From assembly GCF_004208415.1 (NCBI RefSeq), contig NZ_CP035758.1:10106001-10170000 (forward strand): a stretch of 64,000 nucleotides of DNA. Direction: 5' to 3'. The stretch comes from Ktedonosporobacter rubrisoli. Its GTDB lineage: Bacteria > Chloroflexota > Ktedonobacteria > Ktedonobacterales > Ktedonobacteraceae. The notes beneath the pieces were generated by a model. It was not told the origin of the DNA. It did no database searches and was given only the letters and a program-made list of their open reading frames with translations. The position numbers and the translations under genes are program-made. This document shows positions 48,857 through 58,752 of this stretch, in pieces (position 1 is the first letter of the stretch; each line of letters opens with the position of its first letter).

Positions 48857-49501
48857 TTAACTATCATGTTGGCCTTGCCAGGCCGCTACGACATTTTGAT
48901 ATGCTTCCCACGTATCCACGTCATAGTCGGCAAGGGTATCCTCCAGTTTAAGGCTGGCAATCTCGTCACGGTGGCGGGCAATGACGCTGCGTCCGCCCTC
49001 GTCACCCCGAACTTCCATTAACTCTGGAAAGAGACTGGCCTCGAAGAGAATAGGATTGCCTCGCTTGCCATTATACAGCGGGGCTACAATACGCTTCTGG
49101 CTTTCCTGGCGCCTGCCAATGAGGCCATTGATGACGGATGGTGTGACTAATGGCTGATCGCCGAGAAGAATTATTGCGCTGTCGAGCTTCTCGTGCTGCT
49201 GCAAAAGAGCTTGCAAGCCTGCACGCAGGGAGCTGCTCATGCCCTGTTGATAGGCGGGATTCTCGATAATGACAAGGGCTTGACGATTTGTATAGGAAGC
49301 GATAGCTGCGCGCACTTGATTGGCATGGTGTCCCAGCACTACAACGATCGGTCGGGCTTGAGAGGCCAGGACTGCTGTAAGTACGTGCGCCAGTACCGGT
49401 CTGTCTCCCAGCGGAAGCAAGAGTTTGTGCCGTCCGGCTTCCATGCGGCTTGAACTGCCGGCTGCAAGAATAAGGGCAGCTGTAGAAATAGGAGCTGACA
49501 T
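48857..49501 (-). CDS. MocA-like nucleotidyltransferase (molybdenum cofactor type)
   Basis: 214 residues; AAGGAGACC before the start at 49501. LILAAGSSSRMEAGRHKLLLPLGDRPVL is the nucleotidyl-transferase signature (LAAGxxxRMGxxKxLLPL), then GDQPLVTP and GNPILFE. The family makes molybdopterin cytosine or guanine dinucleotide, or activates related cofactors. No molybdoenzyme is in the window, so the precise cofactor is open. Confidence 0.85.
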   Translation of the reverse strand: MSAPISTAALILAAGSSSRMEAGRHKLLLPLGDRPVLAHVLTAVLASQARPIVVVLGHHANQVRAAIASYTNRQALVIIENPAYQQGMSSSLRAGLQALLQQHEKLDSAIILLGDQPLVTPSVINGLIGRRQESQKRIVAPLYNGKRGNPILFEASLFPELMEVRGDEGGRSVIARHRDEIASLKLEDTLADYDVDTWEAYQNVVAAWQGQHDS

Positions 49502-49698
49502 GGCTTGGTCTCCTTATTGTGCTGTACTCAATGTATCATAGTTCGCGAGGTCCCTGCGTCCCGAGATCGTGCCGGATCTCACTCAAGGACGTCTGTAATT
49601 GTATAATAAGACAGTCAGGAGCGGCGTTGGCTAGAGAATGTAACACATGTCAGTAAACAGGGTATGTGTAATCGGCGTGCCCTTGTCAGGAGATAAAA

Positions 49699-50580
49699 AT
49701 GCTAGATACTTCCAATACCACCAGTAGCAATAGCGTGGATGCATTGGATGCTGAAACTCAGGCGAAATATGAGCACTTGCAGGCTATCTTACGTGAGATG
49801 GAATCGGTACTTGTGGCCTATTCCGGCGGGGTTGATAGTGCTCTGTTGCTGAAAGTTGCGCACGACGTGCTGGGCGAACGTGCTATTGGTGCTATTGCTT
49901 CTTCGCCCACTTATGCCCCGGAAGAGACTGGAGAGGCCCTGGCTGTCGCCGCTCAGATGGGTATTCCCGTGCTCACTCTGGAAACGCACGAAATGGAAGA
50001 TGAACGTTACGTGGTGAATAATTTCAACCGCTGCTATTTTTGCAAAACAGAACTGTTTACGCAGCTAGAGCCGTTGGCAAAGCAACAGAATGTGCGCTAT
50101 ATTGCTTATGGCGTGAATAAAGACGATGATGGAGATTTCAGGCCGGGGCAGAAGGCAGCGCGAGAATTTGGCGTGCGTGGGCCGCTCAAGGAAGCTGGGA
50201 TGGGCAAGCGTGAGATCCGGGCCATTGCGCGTATGCTCGGCGTGCCAGTCTGGGATAAGCCGGCCATGGCTTGTTTTTCCTCGCGCATTCCTTATGGAAG
50301 CAAAGTAGATCTGGCTTCGTTGCAAATGATCTATAAGGCCGAGAAGTTTCTCCGCGAACTGGGCTTTAAGCAATTGCGCGTGCGCCATCACGATAAAATA
50401 GCGCGCATTGAAGTTGAGCGCTCAGAGATAGCGCGGCTGGTGGAAGAAGAGATGAGCCGTACCGTAACCTTTGGCCTGCGTAAAATCGGCTATGCCTATG
50501 TAACTGTAGATCTGCTGGGCTATCGCTCCGGTAGCATGAATGAGAGCTTTTTTAAGAAGAAGGCTCAGGAAGCCCAGTAA
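49699..50580 (+). CDS. larE: LarE-type ATP-dependent sulfur transferase
   Basis: 293 residues; AGGAGA before ATG 49699. PP-loop VAYSGGVDSALLLKVAHD (about 37-54), the YFCKTELF segment, and the PAMACFSSRIPYG motif whose Cys is the sacrificial sulfur donor in LarE. The family builds the nickel-pincer cofactor of lactate racemase. No larB or larC is present nearby; the neighbouring cysteine desulfurase would supply an alternative sulfur source. Terminator at 50649. Confidence 0.9.
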   Translation: MLDTSNTTSSNSVDALDAETQAKYEHLQAILREMESVLVAYSGGVDSALLLKVAHDVLGERAIGAIASSPTYAPEETGEALAVAAQMGIPVLTLETHEMEDERYVVNNFNRCYFCKTELFTQLEPLAKQQNVRYIAYGVNKDDDGDFRPGQKAAREFGVRGPLKEAGMGKREIRAIARMLGVPVWDKPAMACFSSRIPYGSKVDLASLQMIYKAEKFLRELGFKQLRVRHHDKIARIEVERSEIARLVEEEMSRTVTFGLRKIGYAYVTVDLLGYRSGSMNESFFKKKAQEAQ

Positions 50581-50648
50581 GGCTAGAGCACAAGGCCAGC
50601 CAGGTTCAGTAGTAAATCTTTGGTGCAACATCGCATCGACAAAGCAAT

Positions 50649-50677
50649 AGCGCCTCGTTTTTCGGGGCGCTGTTTTT
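50649..50677 (+). terminator. Rho-independent terminator after larE
   Basis: Stem AGCGCCTCG / CGGGGCGCT with a T loop, followed by GTTTTTG. Confidence 0.9.
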
Positions 50678-50861
50678 GTTGCTAGTAGCTCCCGCTGGCG
50701 CCCAAAAGCCAGAACTGGAAAGCCTGTGAAATAGCCCTGGCTTCGCCTCTTTTCGGGTTGTCTATGGTATAATCTAAGTGTTTAAATGACACTAATAGCT
50801 CAAAGAGTGCTCAGACAGATTTTTCGTTAACGCTTATTAGATAGATAGCAGGAAGAATACA

Positions 50862-52013
50862 ATGCCAGAGCGCATAATTTATCTTGACCACGCTGCTACT
50901 ACTGCCCTGGATCGGCGTGTGCTGGAAGCGATGATGCCGTATCTAACTACTGAGTATGGTAATGCCAGTAGCATCTATACTCTGGGGCGTCATGCAATGC
51001 AGGCGATCGATGGCGCGCGTGAGCAAGTTGCCGATATGCTCAATTGCCGCCCTACAGAGATTGCCTTTGTAGGCTGCGGGTCCGAGAGCGATAATCTTGC
51101 GATTAAGGGGATGGCCTTTGCCTCGAAGAATAAGGGTAACCATCTGATAACGTCCTCCATAGAGCATCATGCTGTACTCCATACCTGTCAATATCTTGAA
51201 CGTTTTGGCTTTAAAACGACGTATCTGCCGGTAGATGAGTATGGAAGTATCGATCCAGATGCGGTCGGGCGGGCCATTACTGACCAGACTGTCCTCGTTT
51301 CTATCATGTTTGCCAATAACGAGGTTGGCACAATCGAGCCAATCGCGGAGATCGGGCGTATCTGCCGGGCCAAAAAGGTGCCATTGCACGTTGATGCTGT
51401 TCAGGCCGGAGGCGCCATACCTATTGATGTGATAGCTCTCAATGTCGATATGCTGTCGATCTCGGCTCATAAGTTCTATGGTCCAAAGGGTGTGGGAATG
51501 CTCTATGTGCGCCAGGGCATGCGCATCTTACCGCAGCTGCAGGGAGGTTCACAGGAGCGCGGGCGGCGTGCGGGGACCGAGAACGTTGCAAGTATTGTAG
51601 GGGCTGCGGCGGCCTTGCGCCTGGCTTATGAGGAAATGGAGCAGGAAGCGCCACGCCTTATTGCTTTGCGCGATCGTTTGATCGAAGGCCTGCTAACCAT
51701 CCCGGCGAGTCGGCTCACGGGCCATCCGACGCAGCGTTTGCCAAACAACGCGAGCTTTTGCTTTGAAGGTATCGAGGGCGAATCGATCCTGTTGAATCTC
51801 GATCTGCTGGGGATTGCGGCTTCCTCCGGCTCTGCTTGTACCTCTGGTTCTGTTGATCCTTCGCATGTCTTGCTGGCAATGGGTCTCTCACCCGAATGGG
51901 CGCGCGGTAGCCTGCGCCTTACCCTGGGCCGCGAGAATACCGAGGCTGATATCGAGAAGTTGATCTCTGTGTTGCCCGGAATTATCACAAAACTGCGCAT
52001 GCTTGGCGGTTAA
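50862..52013 (+). CDS. Cysteine desulfurase (NifS/IscS family)
   Basis: 383 residues; AGGAAGAA before ATG 50862. PLP enzyme: LDHAATTALDRRVLEAM start, catalytic Lys in SISAHKFYGPKG, and the mobile Cys in SSGSACTSGSVDPSHVL. It removes sulfur from cysteine for Fe-S clusters and thio-cofactors. A TATAAT is at 50768 but the -35 is weak. It is a separate unit from larE because of the terminator. Confidence 0.95.
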   Translation: MPERIIYLDHAATTALDRRVLEAMMPYLTTEYGNASSIYTLGRHAMQAIDGAREQVADMLNCRPTEIAFVGCGSESDNLAIKGMAFASKNKGNHLITSSIEHHAVLHTCQYLERFGFKTTYLPVDEYGSIDPDAVGRAITDQTVLVSIMFANNEVGTIEPIAEIGRICRAKKVPLHVDAVQAGGAIPIDVIALNVDMLSISAHKFYGPKGVGMLYVRQGMRILPQLQGGSQERGRRAGTENVASIVGAAAALRLAYEEMEQEAPRLIALRDRLIEGLLTIPASRLTGHPTQRLPNNASFCFEGIEGESILLNLDLLGIAASSGSACTSGSVDPSHVLLAMGLSPEWARGSLRLTLGRENTEADIEKLISVLPGIITKLRMLGG

Positions 52014-52318
52014 GGCGGCCAGATAGGGCAGCGCATGGAGGCTGCTGAGGGTTAGATGCCTGTGGGAAACGCTGCCCTTTCGTTGATAATTTCGTATAGT
52101 CATTTGTGAAATTGGCCTGCAAACAGGCTAAAGAATTAGTAATTTGGCGCATTGTGCACTACCCTCTTTTATGGTACATTTGGAAATGTTGAGAAGAGGA
52201 GTAGAGGAATGCGCTCTCTTCGCGGCTATTTGATTATTGGTGTCAGCTCCTGCTGGCGACGATGGGGGTCGCCCTGGACTATGTGCTTTCAATGGCGAAA
52301 GGAAAAGAGGTTACTTTT

Positions 52319-53491
52319 ATGGACACACTTAAACGTGAGATGCTATCTCAACGTGTACGCATAGTAAAGCCATCTGGAATTCGTAAATTCTTTGATATAA
52401 TCAATACAATGCCACAAGTGATCTCGCTTGGCGTTGGCGAGCCTGATTTTGTGACACCCGAGCATATACGTCAGGCTGGCATTGATTCTATTCAAAAAGG
52501 GCATACGCGCTATACTTCTAACTATGGTATGCTTGAGCTGCGCCAGGAGATTGCTGCTCTCTTAGAGCGCCGGTATGGACTCTCGTATGATCCCGCGACG
52601 CAGATTCTTGTGACGGTTGGGGTGAGTGAGGGCGTTGATCTGGCGATGCGCACGCTGATCGATCCGGGCGATGAAGTGATATCCCCCGATCCGGGCTATG
52701 TCGCCTATGAGGCTGATATTATTTTTTCTGGTGGCGTATCGGTACCTGTGCCGACCTATGCCGAGCATAATTTCGCGGTTCGTGCTGCCGAGATTGAGGC
52801 CGCCATTACTCCACGAACAAAGATGATCTTGCTGGGCAATCCAAATAATCCAACTGGTGCAGTTATTCCACGTGCTGAGCTCGAAGGCATTGCCAGATTA
52901 GCTATAGAACATGATCTTATAGTGGCAGTTGATGAGGTCTATAGCCGCCTGGTCTATGATACCGAACACGTCTGTATTGCTGCATTGCCCGGTATGCAGG
53001 AGCGCACGCTGATTCTAGATGGCTTCTCCAAGGCCTATGCAATGACCGGCTGGCGCGTCGGCTATGTGGCTGCCCCTGCTTATATCTTGGAAGCCATGCT
53101 TAAAGTGCATCAATATACGATCATGTGTGCAGGTACGGCGGCGCAGGAAGCGGCCATAGAGGCCTTGCGCCACGGTGAAGCCGATGTGCAGCATATGCAT
53201 GATGATTATGAGCGGCGTGGTCGCATGTTTGTGGATGGTTTAAATCGCCTTGGCCTGACTTGCTGCGAGCCGCACGGCGCGTTTTATGCCTTCCCCTATG
53301 TTGGAAATACCGGGATGAGCGACGAAGAGTTTGCGGAAAAATTGCTCTTTGAGGAGTACGTTGCCGTGGTGCCGGGAAGTTCCTTTGGCGCAGCTGGTAA
53401 GGGCTATGTGCGTGCGGCTTATTGCACAGCTTATGATCAGCTTGAAGAGGCCCTGGTACGCATAGAGCGTTTTGTCAAAAAACATCAATAA
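52319..53491 (+). CDS. Class I aminotransferase (aspartate/aromatic type)
   Basis: 390 residues from ATG 52319, chosen for GAGG 9 bases upstream (the frame is open to 52262). Typical class I/II elements: SLGVGEPDFVTP, YTSNYGMLELR, LGNPNNPTGAVI, VDEVYSRLVYD, and the PLP Lys in ILDGFSKAYAMTGWRVGYV. Cytoplasmic PLP enzyme. Substrate preference (aspartate, aromatic or branched) is not fixed by sequence. Confidence 0.92.
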   Translation: MDTLKREMLSQRVRIVKPSGIRKFFDIINTMPQVISLGVGEPDFVTPEHIRQAGIDSIQKGHTRYTSNYGMLELRQEIAALLERRYGLSYDPATQILVTVGVSEGVDLAMRTLIDPGDEVISPDPGYVAYEADIIFSGGVSVPVPTYAEHNFAVRAAEIEAAITPRTKMILLGNPNNPTGAVIPRAELEGIARLAIEHDLIVAVDEVYSRLVYDTEHVCIAALPGMQERTLILDGFSKAYAMTGWRVGYVAAPAYILEAMLKVHQYTIMCAGTAAQEAAIEALRHGEADVQHMHDDYERRGRMFVDGLNRLGLTCCEPHGAFYAFPYVGNTGMSDEEFAEKLLFEEYVAVVPGSSFGAAGKGYVRAAYCTAYDQLEEALVRIERFVKKHQ

Positions 53492-53585
53492 GTAAGCATG
53501 TTTAGGACCAGATAGAGCTCTCCTTTGCGAAGTGTGCGCCTGGAGAGCTCCTGGGACATCTGGCGTATGGGAGGGGAGTTTTGCC

Positions 53586-54767
53586 CTAGCGCGAGATTCT
53601 TGCGCGTTCTATCCCATAACGGAAATCATCTTGCCAGAGGGCATTTTCGGCAAATCTGCTCGGCCGAAATGGCGTCAGGTCGATGCTTGAGCTTCCTCGG
53701 GTAATCAGTTCGGAGAGACATTTGCCAATCGCGGGCGCAGTTTTAAACGATGTTCCGCTATCACCTGCCATGCAATAGAGGCCTTGGTAGGCAGGAAGCG
53801 CGCCGATCATAGGATGTCCATCGGGACTATCCATCAGCATACAGGCCCAGCCGCCCCGCATCGGGCTGGCTTGCATGCCTGGGAAGCGTTTAGAAAGATA
53901 CTCACGACATAGGGCAATGTAATCTTGTTCCAGTCCTTCAGCATAATCGTCAGGATCTCCTGTGGGAAGCTGTTCCCTATCTACTCCTACCAGCGTGCAA
54001 TTTCCATCAATAGGCCTGGCCCACATGCGATTGATGCGGTCAAGATAGGTGAGATGTTGAGGCGAGCGTTGATAGGGCCAGCGAAATACGCTGACACGTG
54101 CACGGCGTGGAATAAGCCCCAGATCCAGACCAAGTGGCGCAAAGAGCTGGTTAGCCCAGGCTCCGGCAATGACTATCACAACCGGCGCTTCGATGGTCTC
54201 GTGAGCTGTGGCAACCCCTTTTACCCGCTCACCTTCGATAATGATGCGCACGGCTGGCGTGTCTGTACGGAACTCCACGCCTTGCGCAGATGCAGCTTGC
54301 ATAAAGGAATAAGTAGTCGCGTTGGGGTCAGCAAAGCCAGATTCGGGCTCGTAGACGACGTGGGTGACGTCATCTACATAGAGGGAAGGATCAAGGGCTT
54401 GCGCCTCAGCTGGCGTGATGATCCGTGTGTTTACCCCGAGCTGCTGATGTAAGGCCACGTTAGTTTCCAGATCCTCGCGATCCTGAGGCCGGGTAAAAAG
54501 TAGGAGTCCTACGGGCCGATAGCCACATTTTCCTCCAACCAGGTCTTTCCAATGTTTAAAATAAGTGAGACTCTCAAGGGCAAGCTCTGTTTCTGGTTTA
54601 TTGCCATAGCTTGTGCGAACCAGGGCTCCACTCTTGCCGCTGGCTCCTGCTCCAACAAACTTGCGCTCCAGAACAACGATCCGCTTGACTCCTGCCTGGG
54701 CTAGATGAAATGCTGTACTGGCCCCATTTACGCCAGCTCCAATGATAATGACATCGGCTGTAGTCAT
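53586..54767 (-). CDS. FAD-dependent oxidoreductase (DAO/sarcosine oxidase beta-like)
   Basis: 393 residues from ATG 54767 (GGAG 7 bases upstream; 54800 would add 11 residues). Rossmann start DVIIIGAGVNGASTAFHL, GASGKSGALVRTSYGN region, and a C-terminal YCMAGDSGTSFKTAPAIG, as in the sarcosine-oxidase / glycine-oxidase group. It oxidises an N-methyl or secondary amino acid with FAD; the substrate is not predictable. Single gene. Confidence 0.88.
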   Translation of the reverse strand: MTTADVIIIGAGVNGASTAFHLAQAGVKRIVVLERKFVGAGASGKSGALVRTSYGNKPETELALESLTYFKHWKDLVGGKCGYRPVGLLLFTRPQDREDLETNVALHQQLGVNTRIITPAEAQALDPSLYVDDVTHVVYEPESGFADPNATTYSFMQAASAQGVEFRTDTPAVRIIIEGERVKGVATAHETIEAPVVIVIAGAWANQLFAPLGLDLGLIPRRARVSVFRWPYQRSPQHLTYLDRINRMWARPIDGNCTLVGVDREQLPTGDPDDYAEGLEQDYIALCREYLSKRFPGMQASPMRGGWACMLMDSPDGHPMIGALPAYQGLYCMAGDSGTSFKTAPAIGKCLSELITRGSSSIDLTPFRPSRFAENALWQDDFRYGIERARISR

Positions 54768-54972
54768 GTTGAACTCCACTGTGCAATCGAAATATGGCAA
54801 GTAGCAAAGGCTACTTGCCGGTCGCCTGCTCTATAGGAAAAGTATACATGATAGCGGTCATCTGCAATCCCAGGTCAGTCTTTTCTCGGTTACCTGCTAG
54901 TTGGGGGTCGTCTATACAGCTAAGCGCTCAAAAGATGCTTTGGGGTATGGAATAGTAAAGTATGAGTTTTGG

Positions 54973-55305
54973 TCAATGGTGAGCAAGAAATAGTTGTAGG
55001 GTGAGTAGGCAGGCCAGACCGGCCAGGATCGTGAGCAAGACGTTCTTGGTACGCCAGGCTACTAGAATAGCTACCAATCCTGCAAAGAGGCGACTGTTGC
55101 TAAGCGATAAGTCTAGCGAAGTTCCTGATAAAAAGAGGGCTGGGGCAATGAGCGCCGATAGCACTGCGATAGGCACGAAACGTAAAGCTTGCTGCAGTGC
55201 CGGTGCTATCTGGGTTTTGCCCAGAAAGACGATAAAAGAGAGACGAATACCCAGGGTCAACAGACCTATAACCAGAATCGTAATCAAGAGCAACCCTGCA
55301 GACAT
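54973..55305 (-). CDS. azlD: AzlD branched-chain amino acid exporter subunit
   Basis: 110 residues, four hydrophobic helices, with the LRFVPIAVLSALIAPALF pattern of AzlD. It forms the exporter with AzlC, whose gene lies 12 bases upstream. Confidence 0.9.
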   Translation of the reverse strand: MSAGLLLITILVIGLLTLGIRLSFIVFLGKTQIAPALQQALRFVPIAVLSALIAPALFLSGTSLDLSLSNSRLFAGLVAILVAWRTKNVLLTILAGLACLLTLQLFLAHH

Positions 55306-55317
55306 ATGAGCTCCTTA

Positions 55318-56022
55318 TTAGACAGGCTTGATGTACTTTGTATCGACGAGTAGGCCAACGGTAATTCCTATCAGGGAAGCAGCGACTATACCTAACTTTA
55401 AGGGCAAAGCAACAACGAGCAAAGAGACAATGGCGGCGCTCAGGGCGGCGATAGTGCTGGCCCGATCCTTGAGTACGGGGACGACAAGAGCAATAAAGGT
55501 GAGCGTTGCTGTAAAGTCGAGCGACCAGCTTGCCGGTATTTGACCGCCAAGGAAGATGCCTATGGCTGTGCTTACTTGCCAGGTGGTCCATAGTACCGAT
55601 CCGGCTCCCAGGAAATACCAGTGCGTGTGTTCGCCTTTGCCGATTCGCTGGTAGCGTGAAATAGCGACTGCATAAGCCTCATCGGTTAATAGGTAGGCAA
55701 GCAGCCATTTCCAGATTGGATAAAGTTTGCGCAGGTAGGGCGCCATCGAGGCACTATAGAGTGCATGGCGAATGTTGATAATAAAGGCAGTCAGGATGAT
55801 GACCGGTGAAGGCGTTCCTGCGGCAACAAGCTGGGCAATTACAAATTGGGCTGAGCCTGCGAAAACAATGCAAGACATAGCCTGCGCCAGGACAGGTGAT
55901 ATGCCCGCGCTGAGTGCCGATACACCGTAGATCATGCCAAAGGGAGCAGTTCCTAAAAGAATAGGCAGCTCATCCCTGACGCCTTGTAAGAATTCAGAAT
56001 AGTGAATCTTCATATCAGGCAT
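55318..56022 (-). CDS. azlC: AzlC branched-chain amino acid exporter subunit
   Basis: 234 residues (start 56022; MKIHYSEF at 56013 is an alternative). Five or six helices, with the AzlC signatures LGTAPFGMIYGVSAL, FAGSAQFVIAQLV and IINIRHALYSASMAPYLR. Exports branched-chain amino acids or their analogues with AzlD. The AraC regulator just upstream on the same strand probably controls it. Confidence 0.92.
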   Translation of the reverse strand: MPDMKIHYSEFLQGVRDELPILLGTAPFGMIYGVSALSAGISPVLAQAMSCIVFAGSAQFVIAQLVAAGTPSPVIILTAFIINIRHALYSASMAPYLRKLYPIWKWLLAYLLTDEAYAVAISRYQRIGKGEHTHWYFLGAGSVLWTTWQVSTAIGIFLGGQIPASWSLDFTATLTFIALVVPVLKDRASTIAALSAAIVSLLVVALPLKLGIVAASLIGITVGLLVDTKYIKPV

Positions 56023-56060
56023 TATAAAAAATGCTGAGTAGGTCGTCTTGTCTGATATTG

Positions 56061-56888
56061 CTATTTTTGTTGAAGCTTATAATATTGGCCTGGTGGGACG
56101 CCAACAATGCGCTTGAAGTGTTTGGTGAGATGGCTCTGATCAGCAAAGCCCACGGCCAGTGCTGTATCCACGCCACTCATGCCGGAGCGCAAGAGTTCTT
56201 TGGCGCGCTGGATGCGTAGCTGGAGCTGGTAGGCATGTGGGGGCAAGTGGACTTGTTCACGAAATAAGCGTAGTAGATGAAATGGGCTGAGTTGAGCGAC
56301 CATTGCTAGCTGCTCAAGCGAAATATTTTCGGTATAATGCTCATCGAGGAAAGCGCGTGCGCGTTTGAGGCCCTGATGTTCTTTGGGAAGAGGGCCAGGT
56401 TGTGGATGGTCGTCAGCATGGCGAACAATTAAGCGGGCGAGCATCCAGAGGAGCCGCGATTCCCGCTCCAGGCTAGAAGCCTGCTCTTCAAGGATGCGAT
56501 GGGTGAGGGCAATTTCTGCCATCAGTTCTGGATCATCAATAACTGCCTCACCAAAGAAGGGAAAATCTCGTGGCTTGCCGACAATCTCGGAGGCGGCACG
56601 TTGTAACAGTTCGGGTGAGGGATAGAGTGCTCTGTACGTCCAGCCATCTTTGGTTGCTGATGATCCTGTATGCATTTCGCCAGGATTGATGAGCACGATA
56701 CTGCCAACCGGGGCGATATGGTGACGATGCCGATAGCCGAATTGCTCTGCGCCTCGCTCGACGACACCTATAACATAGGCTTCGTGGGTATGTGGGGCAA
56801 AGGTGTGAGTAACATAGGTGGCATGTAAGAGCTCAAGATTGCTGAGCATGGGATCTTGCCAGAATTTGGTACGTTCGCGTGTATCCAT
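56061..56888 (-). CDS. AraC-family transcriptional regulator
   Basis: 275 residues. N-terminal cupin-like sensor (HATYVTHTFAPHTHEAYVIGVVERG, then MHTGSS), and two helix-turn-helix motifs at the C-terminus (ISLEQLAMVAQLSPFHLLRLFREQ and GVDTALAVGFADQSHLTKHFKRIVGVPPGQY). The pattern is that of AraC regulators associated with AzlCD. Lies 38 bases upstream of azlC, likely its activator. Confidence 0.92.
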   Translation of the reverse strand: MDTRERTKFWQDPMLSNLELLHATYVTHTFAPHTHEAYVIGVVERGAEQFGYRHRHHIAPVGSIVLINPGEMHTGSSATKDGWTYRALYPSPELLQRAASEIVGKPRDFPFFGEAVIDDPELMAEIALTHRILEEQASSLERESRLLWMLARLIVRHADDHPQPGPLPKEHQGLKRARAFLDEHYTENISLEQLAMVAQLSPFHLLRLFREQVHLPPHAYQLQLRIQRAKELLRSGMSGVDTALAVGFADQSHLTKHFKRIVGVPPGQYYKLQQK

Positions 56889-57148
56889 CGGGCATTAGCA
56901 TCTCGTTTAGTAGAAATTTAGCGTGCGTCAATACATCTAAGCATACCATATTTTATCGGCAAACGTTAAGCTTTAAGTGAGGAGTTGCCAGAGCCTGAGA
57001 GGAAGCTTTAGCCCTTGTGGGATTGGTGCGGGCTTCTGCTTGATCTCAGGAGGATAATGAGCTTATCATCTGTCTGTATGCTGGCCAGACCTCCTCTAGA
57101 GGCTAGCGAGGTGCTGGCCTTGTGTCTCCTGGTGGTGGTTGCCCCTGC

Positions 57149-57790
57149 TTAGTCTTCAGCTCCTACGGGTCCCCATTCGGCCTGGGCCCTGTCGCGTTTG
57201 AGCTCAAAGATATTGGGCTGTTGCAAGGCCCATGCTGTATAGTCCCAGAGCTCGCCTGCTTCCTCAGCATGAGGTACTGTATTGATGATGGGACCATAGA
57301 AGCCTACGTTGGAACCTTCAAGCGCGATAGTGGGCACGCCAAAGCCGTGATAGCGCTGCCTCGCTTCCTGGTAATCGTTGAGTACGTCCTGTATCGTACT
57401 TTCGTCAGCCAGGGCCTTGTCAACAAAGTCAGCTCCCAGGCCAGCCTTCTCGGCGCAGGCGCTTACCACTTCGCGTTGCCTGATATTCTCCTTACGGGCA
57501 TGCGCTGCGTTACCAAGAGCTATATAGAGCTTTTCTATCGCTTCGTTACCTTTCTCACGACGCGCAAGCGCCAATGTGCGCAAAGCCGCCCAACCCGCAT
57601 CATTTACATAATCGGGCTGGCTACCTTCCTTACGATTTACTTCGGCCAGGCTAAATAGGCGCCAACGAATATCGATTGGGCGCACTTTACGGGCCTCGCG
57701 AATCCATAAGGCCGTGCGCCAGGCCAGGGGACATAGTGGATCAAAGTGAAAATTGAGACTGACGGGGGTATTTGCCTCTTTGATGCTCAT
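57149..57790 (-). CDS. DsbA-family (mycothiol-nitroreductase-like) thioredoxin-fold protein
   Basis: 213 residues from ATG 57790 (GGAGG about 10 bases upstream; frame open to 57832). The active-site region reads NFHFDPLCPLAWRTALWI: a single catalytic-type Cys in FDPxCP, as in the Rv2466c-type DsbA-fold nitroreductases, rather than CxxC. A cis-Pro region YHGFGVPTIALEG follows. Partner thiol unknown in this organism group. Single gene. Confidence 0.85.
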   Translation of the reverse strand: MSIKEANTPVSLNFHFDPLCPLAWRTALWIREARKVRPIDIRWRLFSLAEVNRKEGSQPDYVNDAGWAALRTLALARREKGNEAIEKLYIALGNAAHARKENIRQREVVSACAEKAGLGADFVDKALADESTIQDVLNDYQEARQRYHGFGVPTIALEGSNVGFYGPIINTVPHAEEAGELWDYTAWALQQPNIFELKRDRAQAEWGPVGAED

Positions 57791-58020
57791 AAAATAGGGT
57801 CCTCCAATGTCTTCTAAGGTGAAAGCTCCCAATGCTTCATTTTATGAAGCTAACAAAGATAGCATATGCCGTTGAGCGAAGGCATGTCAAGTTGTAATGG
57901 AGTATATTTTCCTGGCTCTTCTTATTATTTAGGGGATTGTATGGAAAAGAGGATGCTGCAGATATCATCGGTAAAATTATTACAAGGTCAGAAATAAACG
58001 GCTTATCCAGCTTTTGCTAG

Positions 58021-58563
58021 TTAGTTGGGATGGGAGGTTAATCCAGGAAATAGAAGCTCATCGGGCGAGAGATCCTGTCCCGGCTCATATGTGAGTAGCT
58101 GCTCTTTGGGCTTCCTGGGCCTATGTATGAGAGAAGAGAGCCAGTTTTTGTGATGGGGAAGATAAATTATATAAAGTGGATGTTTTACATCCTCTAGGAT
58201 GCGTGTGATCTCATGGGTAGTCAGTAGAATACCATTTCCGTTGCGCACAAACAGGAGGATGCCGTCGCACTCCATCTCCTGGGCAATAGTATAAATGCTT
58301 AGCGTTATATCATGCGTAAAGAGCTCAATGCGTTCGACGGGGACTTCCAGGCTGCTGGCTCTATGGCGAACAAATTCTAAGAAATCCCTTGATTGCTCGA
58401 CCTTTTCCGGTCGAACACGTTCAGCCTTTGTATCTGCTATACCGATAAGGGATAGGAGAACAAGCGTTGCGCGATATTTATAGGCCTGTGTTATGGCCTG
58501 ATTGATTGCGCTAGCCTCTATTCCATGGGTGAAAGGAAGTAACAGACGCATTATTTTCATCAC
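58021..58563 (-). CDS. Universal-stress-protein-like protein
   Basis: 180 residues. RLLLPFTHGIEASAINQAITQAYKYRATLVLLSLIG is the start of a UspA fold, with later DGILLFVRNGNGILLTTHE and HPLYIIYLP. The ATP-binding G-x(2)-G-x(9)-G is only partly kept. A basic, Pro-rich tail (SSLIHRPRKPKEQ) is extra. Function unknown. Confidence 0.7.
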   Translation of the reverse strand: MMKIMRLLLPFTHGIEASAINQAITQAYKYRATLVLLSLIGIADTKAERVRPEKVEQSRDFLEFVRHRASSLEVPVERIELFTHDITLSIYTIAQEMECDGILLFVRNGNGILLTTHEITRILEDVKHPLYIIYLPHHKNWLSSLIHRPRKPKEQLLTYEPGQDLSPDELLFPGLTSHPN

Positions 58564-58752
58564 CAGATTTGTTGCTATTCATGTAGGTCATCAGGAGGGA
58601 TCTCCTGCTTCTGCATAAGAATATAATGTAAAATCTCACAAGAAAAGCTCAGGGCTCAGGTGGGAAAGCTAAAAAAAAGCTCAAGATGGAGAGAGATCGG
58701 GCTCTTACCGGTCTGGTAAGGCCAGGAGTGGATTGCAGATTAGGAGTTGGCT

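Noticed and set aside
50768..50773. Promoter of the cysteine desulfurase gene
   Set aside because: The TATAAT is good, but no acceptable -35 is found at 16-18 bases.
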